DNA of 18,580 nucleotides, from positions 1 through 18,580 of the forward strand of contig CAZLZZ010000057.1 in NCBI GenBank assembly GCA_964564165.1, read 5' to 3'. The position numbers and the translations under genes are program-made. Source of the DNA: NORP309 sp964564165. Its GTDB lineage: Bacteria; Pseudomonadota; Gammaproteobacteria; Xanthomonadales; Marinicellaceae. Below the pieces are notes generated by a model, which worked only from the letters and a program-made list of their open reading frames with translations, was not told where the DNA came from and made no database searches. Shown here piece after piece: positions 7,746 through 14,077 of the stretch. Position 1 is the first letter of the stretch. Each line of letters begins with the position of its first letter.

Positions 7746-8051
7746 ATGCGCTCTAGATCAGGACTAACACCGATAAACAACTGTTTAAACTCCGAGGAAG
7801 GACTTCCAAGGGTTTTAAAACACGCTGCTTACTTGCGCGCCTTAGATAGAAAGTTTCAATCTAAGCTCCCACTTACCCTTCGTGGCTTGTGCGTTATTGC
7901 CAACCAAAGGCAAGAACTCATCGTGTTAATCTGTAAATCTCAACTCGAAGCCAGCAAAGTACGCATGCATAGCCGAACGATTCTACAGATATTTAACCAA
8001 TATTTCAAAATTCCAGTAAAAAAATTGAAAATTATCATTGAATCTCAGTGA
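7746..8051 (+). CDS. dciA: DciA-like DUF721 protein, probable DnaB helicase operator/loader
   Basis: A 101-residue basic protein with the DUF721 pattern: an N-terminal helix (GLPRVLKHAAYLRALDRKFQ), LPLTLRGLCVIANQRQELIVLICKSQLEASKVRMHS, and a final K-homology-like strand/helix segment (QIFNQYFKIPVKKLKIII). In bacteria lacking the phage-derived loader DnaC, DciA promotes loading of the replicative helicase DnaB. The WA of the common SPAWA-LR motif is replaced by QLEASKVR, so this is a divergent member. It is divergent from the M23 gene with only 44 bp between them, and its position matches the conserved dciA-M23-secA neighbourhood, which supports the call beyond sequence alone. It ends with TGA, showing that TGA is a normal stop here. 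Confidence 0.8.
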   Translation: MRSRSGLTPINNCLNSEEGLPRVLKHAAYLRALDRKFQSKLPLTLRGLCVIANQRQELIVLICKSQLEASKVRMHSRTILQIFNQYFKIPVKKLKIIIESQ

Positions 8052-8281
8052 TTTCAATGCTTCTATCAACAAAAGTAAAATAAGTTGGCGTGGTTTGTGT
8101 GGTTTTCTCGCATGTGTTTATAGAGCTTAAGTTGGGAAATGCACATGATTCAATACCGTGACAATGATTGTGCGCACAGACGCGTGCGAAATGTGGATTG
8201 TTTTCTATAATTGCGATTTGTAGCTAGATTATACGAATTAAGGTCAATCAAAAGCAACTGGTTGTGAATGAATGTGCAATA

Positions 8282-8309
8282 AAAAACCCCGTTGTGATAC
8301 GGGGTTTTT
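8282..8309. terminator. Strong bidirectional intrinsic terminator
   Basis: An 11-bp perfect stem (AAAAACCCCGT at 8282-8292 pairing with ACGGGGTTTTT at 8299-8309) with a six-base loop and T-rich flanks on both strands. It lies between the convergent ends of dciA (plus) and the IPTL-CTERM gene (minus) and can end transcription from both. The 230 bp between dciA and this hairpin hold no gene I can support. Confidence 0.9.
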
Positions 8310-8332
8310 ATTTTTGAAGATTTTAAATACTT

Positions 8333-9379
8333 TTACACAAGCTTTCTTCTTCCAACATAAAATAACGCCAATACCATTAAAATTAAACCCAATTGACCGA
8401 GTGTAGGAATAATTCTTGCTGGACCATTTATTCCTGAAACTCCAACATTGTTAGCAGGAGTTGGGTCGGCTTGATCGGCAGTTACAGTTGCATCTAACGA
8501 CAATCCGCCAAAACCACTGACACTGGTTGTTATGTTACAAGCGGTAGTTGCACCATTGGCCAATGCCCCAACACTCCAGGTCGCATCTTGACCAACCACC
8601 AAGGCAGCACAATCATCTGAAACATAGTCCAAACCATCTGAAAGAGTACTTGTTACCACTGCGCCAGTCACAGCACTTGGGCCGTTGTTGTCTAAAGTCA
8701 TGGTAAAGATGACAGTATCTCCAGTGTCCAAAACTCCCATTGCATCGTTAGTAACAACTAGTGCTAAATCTGCATCAGCACCAGCTACAAAGCCACAACC
8801 GGGCCCAGGAGTTGCTACTAAGTCAATGCCATGTACATCTATTGTTCCAGAGGTATAGTTTGCATCTATAGCACCTGCGACATCATCAAAGCCCTCGAAG
8901 AATTGTAGTCTAATGATACCATCAACACCTGGGACAATATCTGACAACATAGCGTCTGTTAAATCGAGAATACCACCAGAACTATAAGTCATCATTCCTC
9001 CAAAATCATCGCCATTGCCAAGCCCAAGATTAATCCCATTTGTTACAGCAGAGTCTGTGAATTGTAGCGTGGCCTCAGACAACCAGCTGGCCCCTACTGA
9101 CTCAATCGTAACATTGGTCCATTCAAAACCTGTTACTGAACCACCAGTAAGACAATCGACAAGAATATTATCGGGATCATTTGCGCCATCCCAAGATTCG
9201 CCTGTTAGCAATCCAAAATCAAGCGTTACCATAGAGTTTGGTACGCTGTTTATCACTACAGGGGCATTGTTATTATTTATAGCCTCTAAAGTGTTTTTAG
9301 GTGGTTGATCGAACTTGCCACTATTTGCTGATGCTGCTATAGCAAATATCAGGCTGGTTAAAATCGTTTTATTTTTCAT
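8333..9379 (-). CDS. IPTL-CTERM surface protein with a DUF11-like domain
   Basis: A 348-residue exported protein. It has a signal peptide at about 1-19 (MKNKTILTSLIFAIAASAN). Residues about 45-190 form an acidic Gly/Asp-rich beta domain with no family I recognise. A DUF11-like beta-sandwich at about 203-312 follows (ADLALVVTND, NNGPSAVTGAVV, GLDYVSDDCAA, and the closing ATVTADQADPTPANN). At the C-terminus are IPTL (324-327), a hydrophobic helix (328-342) and an RRK tail. That tripartite tail is the IPTL-CTERM sorting signal, related to PEP-CTERM, which in other bacteria is processed by an exosortase-like system. Two Cys pairs (76/195 and 257/281) could form disulfides. An AGAGAAGAG ribosome-binding site precedes the ATG. 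It appears monocistronic. Confidence 0.88.
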   Translation of the reverse strand: MKNKTILTSLIFAIAASANSGKFDQPPKNTLEAINNNNAPVVINSVPNSMVTLDFGLLTGESWDGANDPDNILVDCLTGGSVTGFEWTNVTIESVGASWLSEATLQFTDSAVTNGINLGLGNGDDFGGMMTYSSGGILDLTDAMLSDIVPGVDGIIRLQFFEGFDDVAGAIDANYTSGTIDVHGIDLVATPGPGCGFVAGADADLALVVTNDAMGVLDTGDTVIFTMTLDNNGPSAVTGAVVTSTLSDGLDYVSDDCAALVVGQDATWSVGALANGATTACNITTSVSGFGGLSLDATVTADQADPTPANNVGVSGINGPARIIPTLGQLGLILMVLALFYVGRRKLV

Positions 9380-9405
9380 TTGTTTTTCTCTTCTCTACTG
9401 AATTA

Positions 9406-9434
9406 ATTATAATTGTGTTTTTTTATGACTTTAA
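9406..9434 (-). promoter_or_regulatory. Candidate promoter of the IPTL-CTERM gene
   Basis: A perfect TATAAT on the minus strand (9411-9406), with TTAAAG (9434-9429) 17 bases upstream, lies about 27 bases before the start codon at 9379. The surrounding gap 9380-9758 otherwise holds no supported gene; short open frames in it lack ribosome-binding sites and recognisable content. Confidence 0.45.
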
Positions 9435-9758
9435 GTTTATTAAATCCGAAACGAAATTTATCACAAAGTTATAAAATATGCAATTTTTTGATAACTCTGT
9501 CACGTATTTTTATCGTTTACGTGCCAGATTTATTGTCTATACCCCAAAAGCTTGTCTTTGGTTTTGAATTGTTGCAAATAAATTTGGTGCGATTAAACTG
9601 GCAATGAAAATCGAGATTTCGTTAGTGGTTTCACAGCCAGATGGATCTGCGGCCTACATTACACGGCTATTTTGAGAATTTTCACCATTTCCCAAGACAT
9701 TGTTTTAAAAGAATGGATAATCCTCATTAAGCAGTTTACGGCACAGGTATTTTATTCA

Positions 9759-11975
9759 ATGGAAATCAAAGTTAATTTTCTCGACAATCTAAGGCTTGAA
9801 GCCAAGTTTGATGATTTTACGCTGGTTACGGATCAGCCTATTCGTTATAAAGGCGATGGTTCTGCGCCGGGCCCTTTTGATTATTTCTTGGCTTCTTCTG
9901 CTTTGTGTGCGGCTTATTTTGTGCGGGTTTATTGTTTGTCACGTGATATTCCTACTGAAAACATTCGACTTTCGCAGAACAATATTGTTGATCCTGAAAA
10001 TCGTTACAAGCAAATTTTTCAAATCCAGGTGGAGTTGCCTGAAAGTATTTCGAGCAAACACCGAGAGGGCATCCTAAGGTCTATTGACCGTTGCACTGTG
10101 AAAAAAGTGGTACAAACCGGCCCTGAATTTAAAATTGAATTGGTTGATAGCTTGGATGAAGACGCTCGAGCCATGTTGATGGAGCAATCCTTAGATGGTA
10201 CCAGCACTTTTGGCACCAGCACTTTAGGCTCCAGCACTTTTATTTTGGGCAAAGATTTGTCACTGGAACAAACCATCACCAATATGACAGGTGTTTTGGC
10301 AAAGCTTGGTATGAAGATTGAGATTGCTTCCTGGCGCAATATAGTGCCCAATGTGTGGTCATTACATGTTCGTGACGCAGCATCTCAGATGTGTTTCACC
10401 AATGGCAAGGGCACCAGCAAAGAAAGCGCTTTGTGTTCGGCGTTGGGTGAATTTATTGAACGCATAAACTGCAATTTCTTTTATAACGATCAATATTTTG
10501 GACAAGAAATAGCCGGCAGTGACTTTGTGCATTACCCCAATGAAAAATGGTTTAAGCCCGATTCCAATGATGCCGTACCTACAGGTCTTTTGGATGAGTA
10601 TTGTTTGAAAATTTTTGATGCCGATGGTGAGCTGCGAGGCTCTCACTTGATTGATACCAATTCGGGCAATGGCCAACGCGGTATTTGTGCAATTCCCTAT
10701 GTGCGTCAATCTGATGACGAATGCGTGTATTTCCCCGTTAACTTGGTTGATAATTTGTATTTGAGCAATGGCATGAGTGCCGGCAATAACTTGTATGAAG
10801 CGCAAGTGCAATGTTTGTCCGAAATTTTTGAACGGGCAGTTAAAAAACACATCATCGAACAAGAGATTGTCTTGCCAGATGTGCCGCAAGCGATACTGGA
10901 AAAGTACCCAAACATTTTACAAGGAATAAAAGCTTTAGAACAACAAGGTTTTCCGGTGATGATTAAAGATGCTTCTTTGGATGGCCAGTTTCCAGTCATG
11001 TGTGTGACCTTGATGAACCCCAAAACCGGTGGTGTTTTTGCCTCATTTGGCGCGCACCCCAGCTTGGAAGTTGCGTTGGAACGCAGTCTGACCGAACTGT
11101 TGCAAGGCCGCAGCTTTGAAGGTTTAAACGATGTTCCTCGTCCCACGTTTAACAGCTTGGCAGTAACTGAACCTGAAAACTTTGTTGAACATTTTATTGA
11201 TTCAACAGGCATTGTTTCTTGGCGGTTTTTTAGTGCCAAACAGGATTATGACTTTTGCCCATGGGATTTTTCAGGTAGCAACCAACAGGAAAGTGAATAC
11301 TTGTTTGGCATTTTAAAAGACTTGGGCAAAGAAGTGTATGTGGCTACTTTTGACGAGCTTGGGGCTGTTGCTTGTCGCATAGTTGTGCCCGATTATTCAG
11401 AAGTGTATTTGGTCGAAGACCTGGTTTGGGACAACACCAATAAAGCTCTGGATTACCGCGAAGATATTTTGAACATTCATGCTTTAAACGATGATACTTT
11501 GGTTGGTTTGGTTGACCGCTTGGAAGAAAGTCAGTTAGACAACTACACTGATATTAGGACCTTAATCGGCATTGAGTTTGATGAAAACACCGTTTGGGGA
11601 CAGTTGACCATTCTTGAGTTGAAGATTTTAATCTATCTTGCTTTGGCTGAGCACGAAGAAGCCAAAGACTTGGTTGAGCAGTTTTTACAATACAATGACA
11701 ACACCGTAGAACGCGGTTTGTTTTACCAAGCTATTCATGCAGTGCTTGAAATTTCTTTGAACAAAGAGTTACAACTTGAAGATTATCGGGTTAACTTCAA
11801 CAGAATGTTTGGTGAAGAAGTCATGAACAATGTGGTTGGCTCTGTAACTGGAAAAGTTCGCTTCTTCGGACTGTTCAAAACCAGCATGAAACTAGAGGGC
11901 ATAGACAAACACTTAAGACTGATTGAGAGTTATAAGAAATTGCACAAAGCAAGAAAGAAAAGATCAAAAACGTAA
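9759..11975 (+). CDS. OsmC-YcaO fusion protein
   Basis: I choose the ATG at 9759 (MEIKVNFLDNLRLEAKFDDF) over an upstream ATG at 9672: it has an AGG 11 bases upstream and begins exactly with the OsmC fold. The product is 738 residues. The OsmC-like domain spans about 1-130, with the two peroxidatic/resolving cysteines Cys50 (SALC) and Cys112 (RCTV). A Ser/Thr/Gly linker of three pentapeptides spans 147-161. The YcaO domain spans about 170-570, with the ATP-binding signatures ALGEFIER (228-235) and QVQCLSEIFERAVKKHI, then a helical TPR-like tail. YcaO enzymes activate backbone amides with ATP. E. coli YcaO assists RimO in methylthiolation of ribosomal protein S12, so a similar translation-linked role is plausible but unproven here. 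The C-terminus lacks the Pro-rich tail of azoline-forming YcaOs. The last codons and stop lie in a dispersed repeat. Confidence 0.93.
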   Translation: MEIKVNFLDNLRLEAKFDDFTLVTDQPIRYKGDGSAPGPFDYFLASSALCAAYFVRVYCLSRDIPTENIRLSQNNIVDPENRYKQIFQIQVELPESISSKHREGILRSIDRCTVKKVVQTGPEFKIELVDSLDEDARAMLMEQSLDGTSTFGTSTLGSSTFILGKDLSLEQTITNMTGVLAKLGMKIEIASWRNIVPNVWSLHVRDAASQMCFTNGKGTSKESALCSALGEFIERINCNFFYNDQYFGQEIAGSDFVHYPNEKWFKPDSNDAVPTGLLDEYCLKIFDADGELRGSHLIDTNSGNGQRGICAIPYVRQSDDECVYFPVNLVDNLYLSNGMSAGNNLYEAQVQCLSEIFERAVKKHIIEQEIVLPDVPQAILEKYPNILQGIKALEQQGFPVMIKDASLDGQFPVMCVTLMNPKTGGVFASFGAHPSLEVALERSLTELLQGRSFEGLNDVPRPTFNSLAVTEPENFVEHFIDSTGIVSWRFFSAKQDYDFCPWDFSGSNQQESEYLFGILKDLGKEVYVATFDELGAVACRIVVPDYSEVYLVEDLVWDNTNKALDYREDILNIHALNDDTLVGLVDRLEESQLDNYTDIRTLIGIEFDENTVWGQLTILELKILIYLALAEHEEAKDLVEQFLQYNDNTVERGLFYQAIHAVLEISLNKELQLEDYRVNFNRMFGEEVMNNVVGSVTGKVRFFGLFKTSMKLEGIDKHLRLIESYKKLHKARKKRSKT

Positions 11976-12019
11976 CGCTAATTCCGCAAACAAAGCTCAT
12001 ATCGGAAGTGATGCTTTAG
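11958..12019 (+). repeat. Dispersed intergenic repeat, copy 1 (overlaps a stop codon)
   Basis: AGATCAAAAACGTAACGC (11961-11978) is nearly identical to the same module in copy 4, and the GCTCAT...GTGATGCTTTAG part (11995-12019) matches the end of copy 3. The TAA that ends the OsmC-YcaO gene (11973-11975) is inside it. A middle section containing the GCAAAG motifs is shorter or diverged here. The gap 11976-12162 consists mainly of this and copy 2. Confidence 0.65.
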
Positions 12020-12084
12020 CTTCGCTCAAGCAAAAACGAAATTTAAAAACAATAATCGCACAGCAGCGCGGCGAACACAGCGGA

Positions 12085-12132
12085 AGATTTAAAAGCAGTA
12101 ACGCAAAGGCCATAAAGATATTATTCATTTAA
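12085..12132 (+). repeat. Dispersed intergenic repeat, copy 2
   Basis: AGATTTAAAAGCAGTAACGC followed by AAAGGCCATAAAG and TTATTCATTTA. It shares the CAGATTTAAAAG / GTAACGCAAAG / TTATTTCATTA order of copies 3 and 4. It has the same orientation and lies just upstream of the candidate promoter of the small gene at 12163. Confidence 0.6.
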
Positions 12133-12156
12133 CGTATCGTTTAAAAGTGCTATAAT
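12128..12156 (+). promoter_or_regulatory. Candidate promoter of the small gene next to fic
   Basis: A perfect TATAAT at 12151-12156, with TTTAAC (12128-12133) 17 bases upstream. Transcription would start near 12163, at or within a few bases of the ATG, implying a leaderless or nearly leaderless message; no Shine-Dalgarno site is present between them. The -35 element coincides with the end of repeat copy 2. Confidence 0.45.
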
Positions 12157-12162
12157 TCGATA

Positions 12163-12342
12163 ATGAAATCTAAAAAACTTGCTAAAAACAATCAATATTT
12201 AATGAACCCATCAATTGCAAAACAAATGCGGATAAAATCTGTGGCAAGCTCGACAGCTATTGAGACAGGAGAATCGATAGAGAACTTAGAGTCTAAGGTT
12301 TTGCACCAAAAGCGTTCACGCTATTCTGTAAAACTTGCTTAA
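12163..12342 (+). CDS. 59-residue small protein, candidate Fic antitoxin
   Basis: A short gene of 59 codons plus TAA, immediately behind a perfect TATAAT box. The product is basic at both ends and reads as a purposeful small protein: KLAKNNQYLMNPSIAKQMRI, then SVASSTAIETGESIENLESK, then a basic tail. Residues 30-35 (S-T-A-I-E-T) resemble the Fic inhibitory motif [S/T]xxxE[G/N] carried by small antitoxins such as VbhA and E. coli YhfG, with Thr in place of Gly/Asn. Its last 50 bp overlap the end of the fic gene tail-to-tail. The neighbouring Fic protein carries no such motif of its own. The antitoxin role is inference; the motif match is incomplete and convergent placement is unusual for a toxin-antitoxin pair. 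Confidence 0.55.
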   Translation: MKSKKLAKNNQYLMNPSIAKQMRIKSVASSTAIETGESIENLESKVLHQKRSRYSVKLA

Positions 12343-12940
12343 ACAATTTTTTTAATGGTTCGTAGTTACAAGATAAGCCCAGTTGATTGGCTCTAAAATA
12401 TTCTTCTTTTTTACATTCTAAAATCGAGAAGTCCAACTCTGGGAAGCCCGCTTGAAGAGCCATAACGTTAACGATTAACCTTACTATCCGACCATTCCCG
12501 TCCCTAAACGGATGCGCCAAAATAAACTCAATATGAACCACAGCAATGGCATGAATCAAATTGTCGGCATTCATAGCGTAACAAGGTGTATATTTTGATA
12601 AATACTTTCTATCCAATTCTTGCATAAGGCGAGGTACTTGCCTTGCAGAAGCAAAATGGAAGTTGTCTTTACTCATATTAACCGATCGGAAATCACCAGC
12701 CCAGTCATAAACATTGCCCAGCCATTTTCGATGCCATTCACAGATGTCACTTGATGTGATAACTTGATTAACATCCATAGATCTTAAAACATCATCATAA
12801 AGCAAATTAAGCAACTCTAGCTCAACTTCGTCCATTTCAGATTTACTACTGATTCCAAGTTTATTAATCAATACAGTGTTATTTGACCCTTTTTGGTGTT
12901 GACCTTCAGTTTTATCATGTGTTTTGTATCGTTTATTCAT
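12293..12940 (-). CDS. fic: Fic-domain AMP-transferase, class-I-like
   Basis: A 215-residue Fic protein. The active-site loop is intact, HPFRDGNGR at 143-151 followed by Arg154, with catalytic His143, the phosphate-binding Asp-Gly-Asn and both arginines. NVYDWAGDFRSVNMSKDNFHFA at about 76-97 is the usual flap and target-docking region. Such enzymes transfer AMP from ATP to protein hydroxyls and often poison topoisomerases or other targets. No [S/T]xxxE[G/N] inhibitory helix is visible at the N-terminus (residues 1-60) or the C-terminus, so it resembles class I, which needs a separate antitoxin. The ATG at 12940 has no clear ribosome-binding site; the Fic fold proper begins at about residue 24. 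It overlaps the small plus-strand gene by 50 bp. Confidence 0.92.
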   Translation of the reverse strand: MNKRYKTHDKTEGQHQKGSNNTVLINKLGISSKSEMDEVELELLNLLYDDVLRSMDVNQVITSSDICEWHRKWLGNVYDWAGDFRSVNMSKDNFHFASARQVPRLMQELDRKYLSKYTPCYAMNADNLIHAIAVVHIEFILAHPFRDGNGRIVRLIVNVMALQAGFPELDFSILECKKEEYFRANQLGLSCNYEPLKKLFKQVLQNSVNAFGAKP

Positions 12941-13141
12941 ACAACGAGTCTAACACAAAAATTTTATCGCTCACATGGCACGTCAATAAAGAATGAAAAA
13001 GCCTTAATTAAATTGCTTGGAATCAACAACGAAGTGCAAACTGTAACTTGAGAAAACTACTATAACATCTTGATAATTAAATAAATACACCTGTTTTGTA
13101 GGCTCTTCACTGCTTTGTACCGCTTGTATGAAATGTTCAGG

Positions 13142-13957
13142 TTAGTCGTTCTTAAATGGGTTCCTCCAATAAAACGGTTGAACTTTAGATAAAGGCACCG
13201 ACAGCCACTGCGTTGGATTTTTTTCAACAGGCACTGCCACCTCCAGCGACATTCCCCAAGTAGCCAATCGCTCTTGACAAATTCCACAAGGCGTAAGGAT
13301 GATGTATTGGCTGTGTGAATTTTCTCTTACCACACAAACCGATGCGACCACCTTCTGATTTCGCCTATAGGCCTCGCAATAGGCGCCAGCCTCGTGACAC
13401 AAATTGGCTGCCTCATTCGGTGAATCAAAACAGACGCTGGTAATAATCGATCCATCTTCAAGATAGACAGCTGCTGCACCAGACTGGCCTTCTGGAAATC
13501 GCTGAGATGCCTGGGTTATCGCAGCTTCAACCAAACTTTCATCTACCGAACTTGGCAATTGCGAACAATCAGGTGAAGCCTCTTTCGTAATCGTACTAAT
13601 AATCGTACCATCGGGCAAAGGATTTACGGAGAATTGAACAGCCTGGAGCTCGGATAATCCCTCCAAAGTTGCTCGCGCGACCCTGTGCATACCATCCCAA
13701 ACCTCTCCTTCTTCGGACAAAATAATGGGAAAACTGAGATCAGCAACTTGAATTTGTCGAGCATGTTCAGTAACGGCTCGACAAGTAGGCTGCAGGTTGT
13801 CTGGCCCACCAAACCACAGCACTTCATCCATCCCAGGAAGGTCTGCAATCTTTACAGCATGAACGGGCAAGTTTTTTGAAACTTCCCACAGGCGCTCAAC
13901 GTGCCAAAAATCGACAGAACCATCTTGTTTAGGGTCGGAATATAGAATTTTAGACAT
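13142..13957 (-). CDS. ParB-like N-terminal domain fused to a cytidine-deaminase-like domain
   Basis: A 271-residue two-domain protein. Residues about 1-112 match short ParB-N/sulfiredoxin-fold proteins: FWHVERLWE, PTCRAVTEHARQI, ADLSFPIILSEEGEVWDGMHRVARATLEG, with DGMHR at 88-92 being the GxxR-like nucleotide-binding turn. Residues about 135-262 form a cytidine-deaminase/blasticidin-S-deaminase fold. Cys187-His188-Glu189 occupies the (H/C)xE site (zinc ligand and proton-shuttling Glu), and PCGIC (223-227) supplies the other two zinc cysteines, followed by QERL. The deaminase core therefore looks catalytically complete. It could deaminate a free nucleoside or a related base; the substrate is unknown. 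It is divergent from selO with 116 bp between starts, and 201 bp from fic on the same strand. A weak GAG element precedes the ATG. Confidence 0.85.
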   Translation of the reverse strand: MSKILYSDPKQDGSVDFWHVERLWEVSKNLPVHAVKIADLPGMDEVLWFGGPDNLQPTCRAVTEHARQIQVADLSFPIILSEEGEVWDGMHRVARATLEGLSELQAVQFSVNPLPDGTIISTITKEASPDCSQLPSSVDESLVEAAITQASQRFPEGQSGAAAVYLEDGSIITSVCFDSPNEAANLCHEAGAYCEAYRRNQKVVASVCVVRENSHSQYIILTPCGICQERLATWGMSLEVAVPVEKNPTQWLSVPLSKVQPFYWRNPFKND

Positions 13958-13978
13958 ATTTTATGCTCGATAAATAAA

Positions 13979-14006
13979 TTGACATTAAAACATAGTCTTA
14001 TAAACT
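13979..14006 (+). promoter_or_regulatory. Candidate selO promoter
   Basis: A consensus TTGACA at 13979-13984 is followed after 16 bases by TAAACT (14001-14006), pointing toward selO. It would give a leader containing the 11-codon ORF at 14042. It lies in the 116-bp divergent intergenic region. Confidence 0.45.
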
Positions 14007-14041
14007 GTTCAATCCATTGATAAAAAGAGGTAAGATAAGCT

Positions 14042-14077
14042 ATGTCAAATACTATAAAATACATTGATAAAAAATGA
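14042..14077 (+). CDS. Candidate 11-codon leader ORF overlapping the selO start
   Basis: An AGAGG site (14026-14030) sits 11 bases before an ATG that opens MSNTIKYIDKK and stops at TGA 14075-14077. That stop overlaps the selO ATG (14074-14076) as ATGA, the classic geometry for translational coupling. selO itself has no ribosome-binding site; the bases before its ATG are TTGATAAAAA. The small ORF is too short to judge by content, so the call rests on the ribosome-binding site and the overlap. Confidence 0.4.
   Translation: MSNTIKYIDKK

Noticed and set aside
8139..8210. 23-codon frame downstream of dciA
   Set aside because: No ribosome-binding site and no protein-like features; chance ORF.
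9672..9758. Upstream ATG extending the OsmC-YcaO protein by 29 residues
   Set aside because: The extension is not part of the OsmC fold, and the ATG at 9759 has a better-placed AGG and a family-typical N-terminus.
10362..11239. Long minus-strand open frames opposite the OsmC-YcaO gene
   Set aside because: They are antisense shadows of a clear coding gene, with no ribosome-binding site and no recognisable domain.
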